The position numbers and the translations under genes were made by a program. This document shows positions 1-5,891 of a DNA stretch of 9,277 nt, in pieces. The notes under the pieces are model-generated. The model worked only from the letters and a program-made list of their open reading frames with translations, was not told the DNA's origin and made no database searches. Source of the DNA: Phycisphaerales bacterium (GTDB lineage Bacteria; Planctomycetota; Phycisphaerae; Sedimentisphaerales; Anaerohalosphaeraceae); NCBI GenBank assembly GCA_011055475.1, contig DSDH01000014.1:1-9277 (forward strand), written 5' to 3'. Position 1 is the first letter of the stretch. Each line of letters begins with the position of its first letter.

Positions 1-1733
1 CGCTCCTGGCAGTAGAAATGCTCGCTGATGTGCGTCATGTGATCGGCGCAGTTCTTGAGCGTTTCCTCGCTCCATCGCCCAACGGCTCCGACCGCGACCA
101 GCACGATGTCCCGGTCGGCTTTCCACATCGCCTCGGCGACGGCGTTGTGCTTCTTGACGTACTCCTCCAGGGGCATGTGCCCAAGCTGCCAGCCGCCGTA
201 CATCTCATTGCCGACGGCCCAGAACTTGACACCGAACGGCTCCGGGTGGCCGTTCTCGGCCCGCCGCTTGCCCATCGGCGTATCGACGGAACCGTTGCAA
301 TACTGCACCTCCAGGCCGGCGTCCTCGACCTTGCCCAGGCCGGTGTTGACGGCGATATAAGGTTCGGCATCCAGCAGGCGGCACAGCGCCATGAACTCAT
401 GCAGGCCCACGTCGTTGGTCTCGATACCCGTCCAGGCCGGGTTGGTGCGGGTGGGCCGCTTGTCCGGGTCACCCAGCCCGTCCCGCCAATCATACCCGCT
501 CACGAAGTTGCCGCCCGGCCAGCGGTACACCGGTGAATCAAGCTGCCTGAGCAGCCCCAGGGTATCGGCGCGGAAGCCCTGCACGTTGTCCGCGGGCATC
601 AGCGAAACGGCCCCGACCCGGAACGTGCCCTGGCCTTGGCCGACGATTTCGAGCCGTGCGGTCTCCGTGGCGGCGCCGGCGCGGAACGAGAGCGGGTACT
701 TGACGTAGTCCTTGCTGATCCGCTCGATGTGGACCACGTCGCAATCCTGGGCTCCATCGCCCCAGACCAGGCGCACCTCGATGGGGGCGGCCTTGGCCTC
801 GCCGGCCAGGATCACGCGGCCGACGTAACCCTTGCCGGCGACGACGCCCAGGTCGCCTTGGGCGATTCCCGCCGGCTCGCCGCCCACGGTGATCTCGGGC
901 GTGTGCTCGCCGACCCACGGATCATCCTTGGCCATGCGAACGGCGTCCTCCGGGCCCACCACCTTCCACGGCGAATCCCGCAGCACCCACGCCCCGGCGC
1001 CCGTCCGCTGCCAGGCCTCCCGTCTGGCCGGGACCGCGTAGAAGAACTTGCGGTCCTCGAGCATCTCGGCCCAGATGCCGCCGTAGATGCACCGACCCAG
1101 GTGCTCGATGAACTGTCCGTAGATATACTCCGAGACCGGATGGGCCGTCTTGCCCGCGTCGATCCGCACGTGGCCTTGGCGTTTCTGGCCGGGGTGCGTC
1201 TGGCGCCACGGCAGCGTCGGAACCTCCACCAGCGAGATATCATCGTACCACGCCGTGCCCGTGGATTGACCCCAGCCCCCGAACAGGCAGTTGATCTCGA
1301 CCCGGTCGCTGGCGCCGGTATTGAAGCGGCACTCCACCTTCGTCCAGTCCTGCGTGCCGCTCACCGCGTTCGTCCGGGCCGACTGGATGTTGTGCACGTT
1401 CAGCAGGGCGCCCTGAGCCCCCTTGACCTCCTCGGTCTTTACCCATCCGCTCAGCACGTAGTCCGTTCTGGTCTTGACCGGCACGCTGGTCAGCCAGCCG
1501 ATGTCCGCGCCCGCCGTCGAGCTGATCCGCACGCATCGCTCGCCCGTGCGCCCGGATGCCTCATAGCCGAACGATCCCGTGCCGCTGTACGTCTGCGGCC
1601 GCCAACCCACGGGCCGCTCGCCCCGGGCCTGCTCGAAGGAGCCGTTGCGGATGAGGTTGTCCGCGGCCGACGCCGGCGCGATCCCCAGACACAGACACGC
1701 CACCACCAAGATACTCGTGATTCCGGCTTTCAT
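1..1733 (-). CDS. Secreted GH51 alpha-L-arabinofuranosidase with N-terminal carbohydrate-binding module, partial at 3' end
   Basis: This gene starts at 1733 and stays open to the window edge (577 residues seen, C-terminus missing). By family knowledge it releases terminal arabinofuranosyl residues from arabinan or arabinoxylan. Residues 1-23 form a signal peptide: a Lys-2 n-region, a hydrophobic core and an ASA cleavage site. Residues 25-180 open with NLIRNGSFEQ and contain GWVKTE and TAWYDDISLVEVP, typical of a CBM4/9-like jelly roll. From about residue 188 the GH51 catalytic part follows, with YIYGQFIEHLGRCIYGGIWAEM, RWPGGNFVSGYDWRDG (W405-P-G-G-N), RTNPAWTGIETNDVG and GNEMYGGWQLGHMP. E510 in GNEMYG matches the family's acid/base glutamate. 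The catalytic nucleophile would lie beyond the window. A GGGAGG Shine-Dalgarno sequence ends 5 nt before the ATG. An in-frame ATG at 1751 lacks one. The start lies only 25 nt after the leu-cluster terminator, and no separate promoter is evident. Export points to degradation of plant or algal polysaccharide. The link with leucine synthesis is probably only proximity. Confidence 0.9.
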   Translation of the reverse strand, partial: MKAGITSILVVACLCLGIAPASAADNLIRNGSFEQARGERPVGWRPQTYSGTGSFGYEASGRTGERCVRISSTAGADIGWLTSVPVKTRTDYVLSGWVKTEEVKGAQGALLNVHNIQSARTNAVSGTQDWTKVECRFNTGASDRVEINCLFGGWGQSTGTAWYDDISLVEVPTLPWRQTHPGQKRQGHVRIDAGKTAHPVSEYIYGQFIEHLGRCIYGGIWAEMLEDRKFFYAVPARREAWQRTGAGAWVLRDSPWKVVGPEDAVRMAKDDPWVGEHTPEITVGGEPAGIAQGDLGVVAGKGYVGRVILAGEAKAAPIEVRLVWGDGAQDCDVVHIERISKDYVKYPLSFRAGAATETARLEIVGQGQGTFRVGAVSLMPADNVQGFRADTLGLLRQLDSPVYRWPGGNFVSGYDWRDGLGDPDKRPTRTNPAWTGIETNDVGLHEFMALCRLLDAEPYIAVNTGLGKVEDAGLEVQYCNGSVDTPMGKRRAENGHPEPFGVKFWAVGNEMYGGWQLGHMPLEEYVKKHNAVAEAMWKADRDIVLVAVGAVGRWSEETLKNCADHMTHISEHFYCQE

Positions 1734-1758
1734 GCGCACCTCCCACATCATGCGACTC

Positions 1759-1787
1759 AAAAAAGGGGCGGGCCCCAAGCCCGCCCT
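1759..1787 (-). terminator. Rho-independent terminator closing the leu cluster
   Basis: Read on the minus strand, GGGCGGGC and GCCCGCCC form an 8-bp perfect stem (9 bp with the outer G-U pair: 1765-1773 with 1779-1787) around a 5-nt loop. A run of six T (1759-1764) follows directly. It sits 51 nt downstream of the leuB stop. This is a textbook intrinsic terminator for the leu transcript. It lies only 25 nt before the arabinofuranosidase start. Confidence 0.9.
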
Positions 1788-1806
1788 ATCTGCACTTGTT
1801 GATGAG

Positions 1807-1827
1807 CGCCCGCCACCCATGCGGGCG
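1807..1827 (-). other. Second hairpin between leuB and its terminator
   Basis: CGCCCGC (1821-1827 on the minus strand) and GCGGGCG (1807-1813) form a 7-bp perfect stem with a 7-nt loop. There is no T-run, so it is not a terminator alone. Its arms resemble those of the terminator stem at 1765-1787, so the two hairpins could exchange arms. It could also protect the 3' end of the leu mRNA. Function is unknown. Confidence 0.5.
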
Positions 1828-1838
1828 TCGTGTGACGG

Positions 1839-2924
1839 CTACTGCGCCACCAGCTCGGCCACCATGTCCCCGACCTGGCTGGTCGAGCAGCCCATGCGGC
1901 CGGCGGCCAGGCTCTTGAGCTTCGTGCTCGTGACCGTCTTGACGGCCTCCTCGATCTTTATGGCCGCGGCCTCCTGGCCGAGCGTCTGCAGCATCATCTG
2001 CATCGCGCAGATCGCCGCCAGGGGATTGATCACGCCCTGCCCGGTGTACTTGGGAGCGCTGCCGCCGATGGGCTCGAACATGCTGACGCCCTCCGGGTTG
2101 ATGTTCCCGCCGGCCGCGATGCCCATCCCGCCCTGCGTGATCGCGCCCAGGTCGGTAATGATATCGCCGAACATGTTGCCGGTCACCAGCACGTCGAACC
2201 ACTCCGGGTTCTTGACCATCCACATGCAACAGGCGTCGACGTGGTAGTAGTCCCGACGGACGTCCGGGTAGTCCTTTTGGCCCATCTCGTGAAACGCCCG
2301 CTCCCACAGGTCATACACGTACGTCAGCACGTTCGTCTTGCCCACCAGGCCCAGCGTGTTCTCCTTGCCGCGGCCGCGGGCCTTCTTGCCGTACTTATGG
2401 GCGTATTCGAAGGCATACCGCAGGCAGCGGTCCACCTGGAACCGCGTGTACATCGCCGTCTGGATCGCCGTCTCGTGCGGCGTGCCCTTCATCGTGAAGC
2501 CGCCGGCGCCGGTGTACAGGTCGCCGGTGTTCTCCCGCACGACCACGTAATCGATTTCCTCCGGCCCCTTGTCCTTCAGCGGCGTCGCCACGCCCGGATA
2601 CAGCTTGACCGGCCGCAGGTTGATGTACTGATCCAGCTCGAAGCGGGCCTTGAGCAAAATGCCCTTCTCCAGGATGCCGGGCTTGACGTCCGGATGCCCG
2701 ATCGCACCCAGGAGAATGGCGTCGAACGCCCGCAGCTCCTCGACGGCGCTGTCGGGCAGGGTCTCGCCCGTGCGCAGATACCGCTCGCCGCCGAAGTCAA
2801 ACGTCACTTGGTCCGTCTTAAAGCCGAACTTGGCGGCCGCGGCGTTCATCACCTTGACCGCCTCGGCGGTCACCTCCGGGCCCGTCCCGTCGCCGCCGAT
2901 CACGGCAATCCTGTACGTGCTCAT
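1839..2924 (-). CDS. leuB: 3-isopropylmalate dehydrogenase
   Basis: LeuB oxidises and decarboxylates 3-isopropylmalate to 2-ketoisocaproate with NAD+, the third committed step of leucine synthesis, in the cytoplasm. The protein has 361 residues from the ATG at 2924, the usual family length. A GTG at 2930 adds two residues. The AAGGA sequence upstream lies 10 nt from the ATG and 4 nt from the GTG, so the start is uncertain. Counting from the GTG, visible features are the GGDGTGPEV nucleotide-fold entry, Leu92-Leu93-Lys-Ala-Arg96, Arg106 in NLRP, Arg132 and Tyr139 in VRENTGDLYTG, Lys198, Asp232, and Asp256/Asp260 in GNMFGDIITD. These match the substrate and metal ligands of the beta-decarboxylating dehydrogenases. 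The Leu-Leu pair at the place that contacts the isopropyl group in classical LeuB, and the leuA-leuC-leuD context, favour isopropylmalate. The ENTGDLY motif is closer to isocitrate or tartrate dehydrogenases than the usual ELTGGIYFG, so activity on another 2-hydroxyacid is the main alternative. Confidence 0.9.
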   Translation of the reverse strand: MSTYRIAVIGGDGTGPEVTAEAVKVMNAAAAKFGFKTDQVTFDFGGERYLRTGETLPDSAVEELRAFDAILLGAIGHPDVKPGILEKGILLKARFELDQYINLRPVKLYPGVATPLKDKGPEEIDYVVVRENTGDLYTGAGGFTMKGTPHETAIQTAMYTRFQVDRCLRYAFEYAHKYGKKARGRGKENTLGLVGKTNVLTYVYDLWERAFHEMGQKDYPDVRRDYYHVDACCMWMVKNPEWFDVLVTGNMFGDIITDLGAITQGGMGIAAGGNINPEGVSMFEPIGGSAPKYTGQGVINPLAAICAMQMMLQTLGQEAAAIKIEEAVKTVTSTKLKSLAAGRMGCSTSQVGDMVAELVAQ

Positions 2925-2991
2925 TAGCACCCTGTCCTTTCAATGTCTCAATTGTATGTACGCGGCGCATCCCACCTACGCCATTTTGCGT

Positions 2992-3495
2992 TTATCCGTC
3001 ACCTCTTTGCGAATGCTTGGGCTCCTGGAATGACACCACCTCCCCTTCGATGGGCATGGAGCTGACCAGCAATCGCGCCTGACCACCTCCTTCGTCAGTG
3101 AGCTCCCAGTCCACAATGATTCGCCAGACATGCGGGTACATCTTGCACCGTCGGACCACCATGGCGTTGATGAATTCGCGGTACTGTTGTGCTCGCCGAC
3201 CCGACCCCAGCTTGCTGAGAAGTTCCTTTTCCAGGAACGCCGTCGCTTCGGCGTCGGGCATATAGGACAGATTCCAGCAGAAAGCGGCTATCTGAAGGAC
3301 ATCGTGGTCCATCTCCAGACTCTCGGAGAGATCCAAGAACTCGGCGGCGTAAGCGAGCAGAATCTCCGACATTTTCGGGTCTATCTCGCCCACGTCGGCG
3401 TGCTTGCCTTTACGGTTTCGGCCCCTTCGCCGAACGGACTCGATCCCACCACGTGCCCTGTCCAGCGATCGCTTGATTGATCTAAGATGTCCCAT
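2992..3495 (-). CDS. Hypothetical protein encoded between leuD and leuB
   Basis: I do not recognise this 167-residue protein. The N-terminal 35 residues are very basic (RSIKRSLDRARGG, RRRGRNRKGKH) and could bind nucleic acid or be disordered. The rest is an alpha-helical acidic and hydrophobic region (EILLAYAAEFLDLSESLEMDHDVLQIAAFCWNL in pieces, then EATAFLEKELLSKLG), followed by VVRRCKMYPHVWRIIVDWELTDE and a short beta-like end. There is no signal peptide or membrane segment, so it is likely cytoplasmic. The start is set by a GGAGG whose best spacing (about 6 nt) is to the ATG at 3495; the upstream ATG at 3501 overlaps the Shine-Dalgarno sequence. It lies 112 nt after the leuD stop and about 67 nt before leuB, in the same direction, so it is probably co-transcribed with the leu genes. 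Its base composition looks less GC-rich than that of its leu neighbours. A role in leucine synthesis is not shown. Confidence 0.75.
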   Translation of the reverse strand: MGHLRSIKRSLDRARGGIESVRRRGRNRKGKHADVGEIDPKMSEILLAYAAEFLDLSESLEMDHDVLQIAAFCWNLSYMPDAEATAFLEKELLSKLGSGRRAQQYREFINAMVVRRCKMYPHVWRIIVDWELTDEGGGQARLLVSSMPIEGEVVSFQEPKHSQRGDG

Positions 3496-3500
3496 AGCCA

Positions 3501-3506
3501 TCCTCC
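3501..3506 (-). promoter_or_regulatory. Shine-Dalgarno site deciding the start of the 2992-3495 gene
   Basis: The minus strand reads GGAGGATGGCTATGGG. The strong GGAGGA overlaps the first ATG (3501) and lies about 6 nt before the second ATG (3495). A ribosome bound here can only use the second one comfortably, so the start is placed at 3495. Confidence 0.7.
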
Positions 3507-3607
3507 GTGATCCGTTTTCCAGTCACTCATTCCAGCAAGAACGTCACCCGCTGGCAGGGTAACGCGTAATTCGATGGCCCGCAACCCGTCACTCGGCTTG
3601 GAGGAAC

Positions 3608-4099
3608 CTAACGCTTTTCCTGTTGCTTCTTGATGTGTTCCAGCAGACCGCCGTCGCGGAGGATCGCCATCGCGAAATCGGGCAGCGGCTCGAACGTCAG
3701 TTCTGTTCCCTGCGTCCGGTTGTGGATCCGACCGGCCTCGAAGTCGATCTCGATCTCGTCGCCGTCGTTGATATGGCCGGGCGCATCGGGCAGCTCCACG
3801 AGCGGGAATCCCCCGTTGATGCTGTTGCGGTAAAAGATACGCGCAAACGACGGGGCGATCACGGCGGCGACCTTCGCCCCCTGCATCGCCCAGACGGCGT
3901 GCTCACGGCTGGATCCACAGCCAAAATCCTCCCCGGCCACGATGACATCCCCGGGGCGACACTTGCCGACAAACTCCGGGTCCAGGTCTTCCATGCAGTG
4001 CGCCGCCAGCACCGCCCGGTCATCCGTATTCAAGTACCGCGCCGGGATGATCTCATCGGTGTTCACGTGATCGCGGGGGTAAACATGTGCTTTGGCCAT
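3608..4099 (-). CDS. leuD: 3-isopropylmalate dehydratase small subunit
   Basis: LeuD is the small (swivelling) subunit of isopropylmalate isomerase. It pairs with LeuC to convert 2-isopropylmalate to 3-isopropylmalate. The protein has 163 residues, the length of the short LeuD type found with short LeuC proteins, rather than the roughly 200 residues of the E. coli type. Family motifs are clear: HVNTDEIIPARYL near the N-terminus, GEDFGCGSSREHAVWA in the middle, and FARIFYRNSINGGFPLVE, then the hydrophilic end EHIKKQQEKR. The start is the ATG at 4099, with GGGAG about 9 nt upstream. The in-frame upstream extension to 4120 begins with TTG, adds no family sequence and is rejected. The gene normally follows leuC directly, but here a four-helix-bundle gene and AT-rich repeats separate them. 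A homoaconitase-type small subunit is the alternative, made unlikely by leuA and leuB nearby. Confidence 0.93.
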   Translation of the reverse strand: MAKAHVYPRDHVNTDEIIPARYLNTDDRAVLAAHCMEDLDPEFVGKCRPGDVIVAGEDFGCGSSREHAVWAMQGAKVAAVIAPSFARIFYRNSINGGFPLVELPDAPGHINDGDEIEIDFEAGRIHNRTQGTELTFEPLPDFAMAILRDGGLLEHIKKQQEKR

Positions 4100-4128
4100 C
4101 TTCAATGGCTCCCAATGCAAACATCAAA

Positions 4129-4165
4129 ATGGAAATATCAAAACGACAAATCAAAGATCAAAATC
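4129..4165. repeat. AT-rich flank (left) of the four-helix-bundle insertion
   Basis: On the plus strand this stretch carries four TCAAA units at short spacing. The inner part, GACAAATCAAAGATCAAAAT, is nearly identical to the reverse complement of the right flank (4533-4560, GGCAAATCAAAAATCAAAAA), allowing a substitution or two and one extra A. The two flanks therefore form imperfect inverted repeats around the 4164-4535 gene. The composition is sharply different from the GC-rich leu genes on both sides. Confidence 0.7.
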
Positions 4166-4535
4166 AGCGTCTACCTTTGAGCGTCAGGATGCTGGAAGCG
4201 AAAACCTTGGCTATCTCATCGAGTTCGTCAAGGAGCCATTGAACGTCCTCCGGTTTTGCCCGCCCACTGTCTCTCAACAGGGCCAGCCACAACTTGCTCT
4301 CGTTCGCGGATTTCAGGGACGTATTGAAGTAGTTCGTGAAGTCCTTCTTGCTGCTGGCCGCCTGGCCTTCGATATAGTTGCCAATGATGCTCGTACCGCT
4401 GCGCAAGAGCTGATCGCCGATTCTCCGCGAAACGTTGTCATTGGGCAGCCTGTCGATGAACTCAATCAGGCGGAGCGTAAAAGCATACAACCTCCGCTTG
4501 AACTCCTTTTTGAGTTTTTCCTTGTCACTTTGCAT
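4164..4535 (-). CDS. Four-helix-bundle protein (23S rRNA intervening-sequence protein / Avd-like family)
   Basis: This 123-residue protein matches the small four-helix-bundle family first seen in intervening sequences of 23S rRNA genes and related in fold to the Avd accessory protein of diversity-generating retroelements. Those relatives are RNA-binding oligomers by family knowledge; no function is shown here. Helix 1 is about residues 5-29 (KEKLKKEFKRRLYAFTLRLI), helix 2 about 34-56 with the family core RRIGDQLLRSGTSIIGNYIEG, helix 3 about 61-90 (KKDFTNYFNTSLKSANESKL), helix 4 about 95-118. There is no Shine-Dalgarno sequence: the ATG is embedded in AT-rich repeats and overlaps the leuC stop by 11 nt (ATGCAAAGTGA), so translation probably depends on coupling to leuC. 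The gene interrupts the usual leuC-leuD pair and looks less GC-rich than the leu genes. No reverse transcriptase or rRNA is present in the window. It looks like an acquired insert rather than a leucine enzyme. Confidence 0.9.
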   Translation of the reverse strand: MQSDKEKLKKEFKRRLYAFTLRLIEFIDRLPNDNVSRRIGDQLLRSGTSIIGNYIEGQAASSKKDFTNYFNTSLKSANESKLWLALLRDSGRAKPEDVQWLLDELDEIAKVFASSILTLKGRR

Positions 4536-5820
4536 TTTGATTTTTGATTTTTGATTTGCCCAGGTAGTTCCTTGGGTCCGCCAGCTTCCCTTCCACCGCA
4601 CTGGCCGCCGCCGTCGCCGGGCTGGCCAGGTAAACCTCGCTCTTCGGGTGGCCCATGCGGCCGACGAAGTTGCGGTTGGTCGTGCTGATACACCGCTCCC
4701 CGGCCGCCAGGATGCCCATGAACCCACCCAGGCACGCGCCGCACGTCGGGGCGCTGACGACGCAGCCGGCGTCGTCGAAAATGCCCGCCAGACCCTCGTC
4801 CACGCACTGCCGCCAGATCGTCGGCGTCGCCGGGACGATGATCGTGCGGATCTTCACCCGTCGGCCCTTGAGAACCGCCGCCGCGATCCGCAGGTCCTCG
4901 ATCCGCCCGTTCGTGCAACTGCCGATGTACGCCTGGTCCATCGCCAGCCCCGCGCAGTCCCCAATGGGCCGGCCGTGGCTGGGCAGATGCGGAAACGCCA
5001 CCATCGGCTCCAGCGCCCCGCAATCGATCTCCAGCGTGCTGTGATACGTGGCGTCCGGATCCGATTCGAACACCGTGTACTCGGTTCTGTCCTTGAGGTG
5101 CTCGTCGAGATACGCCCGCGTCGTGTCATCGAAGCCGATGATGCCGCTCTTGCCGCCGGCCTCAATCGCCATGTTCGTGATCGTCATGCGGGCCTCCATG
5201 CTCATCTCCCGCAACGCCGGGCCGACGAACTCCATCGCGCGATAGAGTGCCCCGTCCGTCCCGATCCGCCGGATCACCTCCAGAATCACGTCCTTGCTGT
5301 AGACCCCGCGCGGCAGACGCCCCTGCAGGATGAACTTCATCGACGCCGGCACCTTGAACCAGAGCTGGCCGGTGGCGATCGCCGCGGCCAGGTCGGTCGA
5401 GCCGATCCCCGTGCTGAACGCCGCGAACGCCCCATACGTGCAGGTGTGCGAGTCGCCGCCGACGATCACCTCGCCCGGCCGGATGTGTCCCTGTTCGGGC
5501 AGCAGCGCATGGCACACACCCGCCCGGCCGACGGGGTAATAGTGCCGAATCCCCTTCGCCCGGGCCCACGTGTCCAGCCGCTTGTGCAGCTCGGCGCTGG
5601 CGATATCCTTGGCCGGCTGGAAGTGGTCCGGCGTCACCGCGATCTTCTCCGGATCGAACACCGCGTCGACCCCGTGCTCTTGCAGCATCGAGATCGCCGG
5701 CGGCGTCGTCACATCGTGACACATGATCATGTCGATCCGCGCGTTGATGATCTGGCCGGGCGTGACCGTCTCGCGGTCCGCCGCCCGCGCCAGGATCTTT
5801 TCCGTTATCGTCTGGCCCAT
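4525..5820 (-). CDS. leuC: 3-isopropylmalate dehydratase large subunit with extended C-terminus
   Basis: LeuC is the [4Fe-4S] aconitase-family large subunit of isopropylmalate isomerase and works with LeuD in the cytoplasm. The protein has 431 residues and is of the short LeuC/homoaconitase type (about 420). The start is the ATG at 5820, with AGGAG six nt upstream; the open frame continues to 5865 without family sequence. Motifs in order are MCHDVTTPPAI, GGDSHTCTYGAFAAFSTGIGSTD (residues 121-143), YIGSCTNGRIEDL with Cys302, and APTCGACLGG with Cys360 and Cys363, the three cluster ligands. The family end is reached at DPRNYL (residue 420). The last 11 residues, GKSKIKNQNAK, are encoded by the AT-rich right flank of the four-helix insertion, and the TGA stop lies inside that gene. 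I infer that the original stop was lost at the insertion. The gap to leuA is 71 nt. Homoaconitase large subunit is the alternative, unlikely in this context. Confidence 0.94.
   Translation of the reverse strand: MGQTITEKILARAADRETVTPGQIINARIDMIMCHDVTTPPAISMLQEHGVDAVFDPEKIAVTPDHFQPAKDIASAELHKRLDTWARAKGIRHYYPVGRAGVCHALLPEQGHIRPGEVIVGGDSHTCTYGAFAAFSTGIGSTDLAAAIATGQLWFKVPASMKFILQGRLPRGVYSKDVILEVIRRIGTDGALYRAMEFVGPALREMSMEARMTITNMAIEAGGKSGIIGFDDTTRAYLDEHLKDRTEYTVFESDPDATYHSTLEIDCGALEPMVAFPHLPSHGRPIGDCAGLAMDQAYIGSCTNGRIEDLRIAAAVLKGRRVKIRTIIVPATPTIWRQCVDEGLAGIFDDAGCVVSAPTCGACLGGFMGILAAGERCISTTNRNFVGRMGHPKSEVYLASPATAAASAVEGKLADPRNYLGKSKIKNQNAK
4533..4560. repeat. AT-rich flank (right) of the four-helix-bundle insertion, read through by leuC
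   Basis: On the minus strand this is three tandem copies of an ATCAAAA-type unit ending in the ATG of the four-helix-bundle gene. It is the inverted partner of the left flank at 4129-4165. It also encodes the KSKIKNQN residues of the LeuC tail, so it is both a repeat end and coding sequence. The junction with ordinary leuC sequence lies at about 4560. Confidence 0.7.
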
Positions 5821-5891
5821 GTCATACTCCTGGATCGTTCGTCGGCCCTGCTCCCGCGGTCCCACTGCGGCCGCGGCCGACGCGATGGTGT

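Noticed and set aside
636..1802. Long plus-strand open frame opposite the arabinofuranosidase gene
   Set aside because: Its translation is Arg/Ala/Pro/His-rich and shows no family motif. The minus strand has a continuous GH51 protein with catalytic motifs, so this is an antisense shadow of GC-rich codons.
3381..3584. Minus-strand ORF of 67 codons overlapping the start of the 2992-3495 gene
   Set aside because: It is out of frame with the larger gene, which has the stronger ribosome-binding site and a more protein-like sequence. A frameshifted earlier gene cannot be fully excluded.
4100..4120. Upstream TTG start for leuD
   Set aside because: It adds seven residues with no family match; the ATG at 4099 begins right at the conserved N-terminus.
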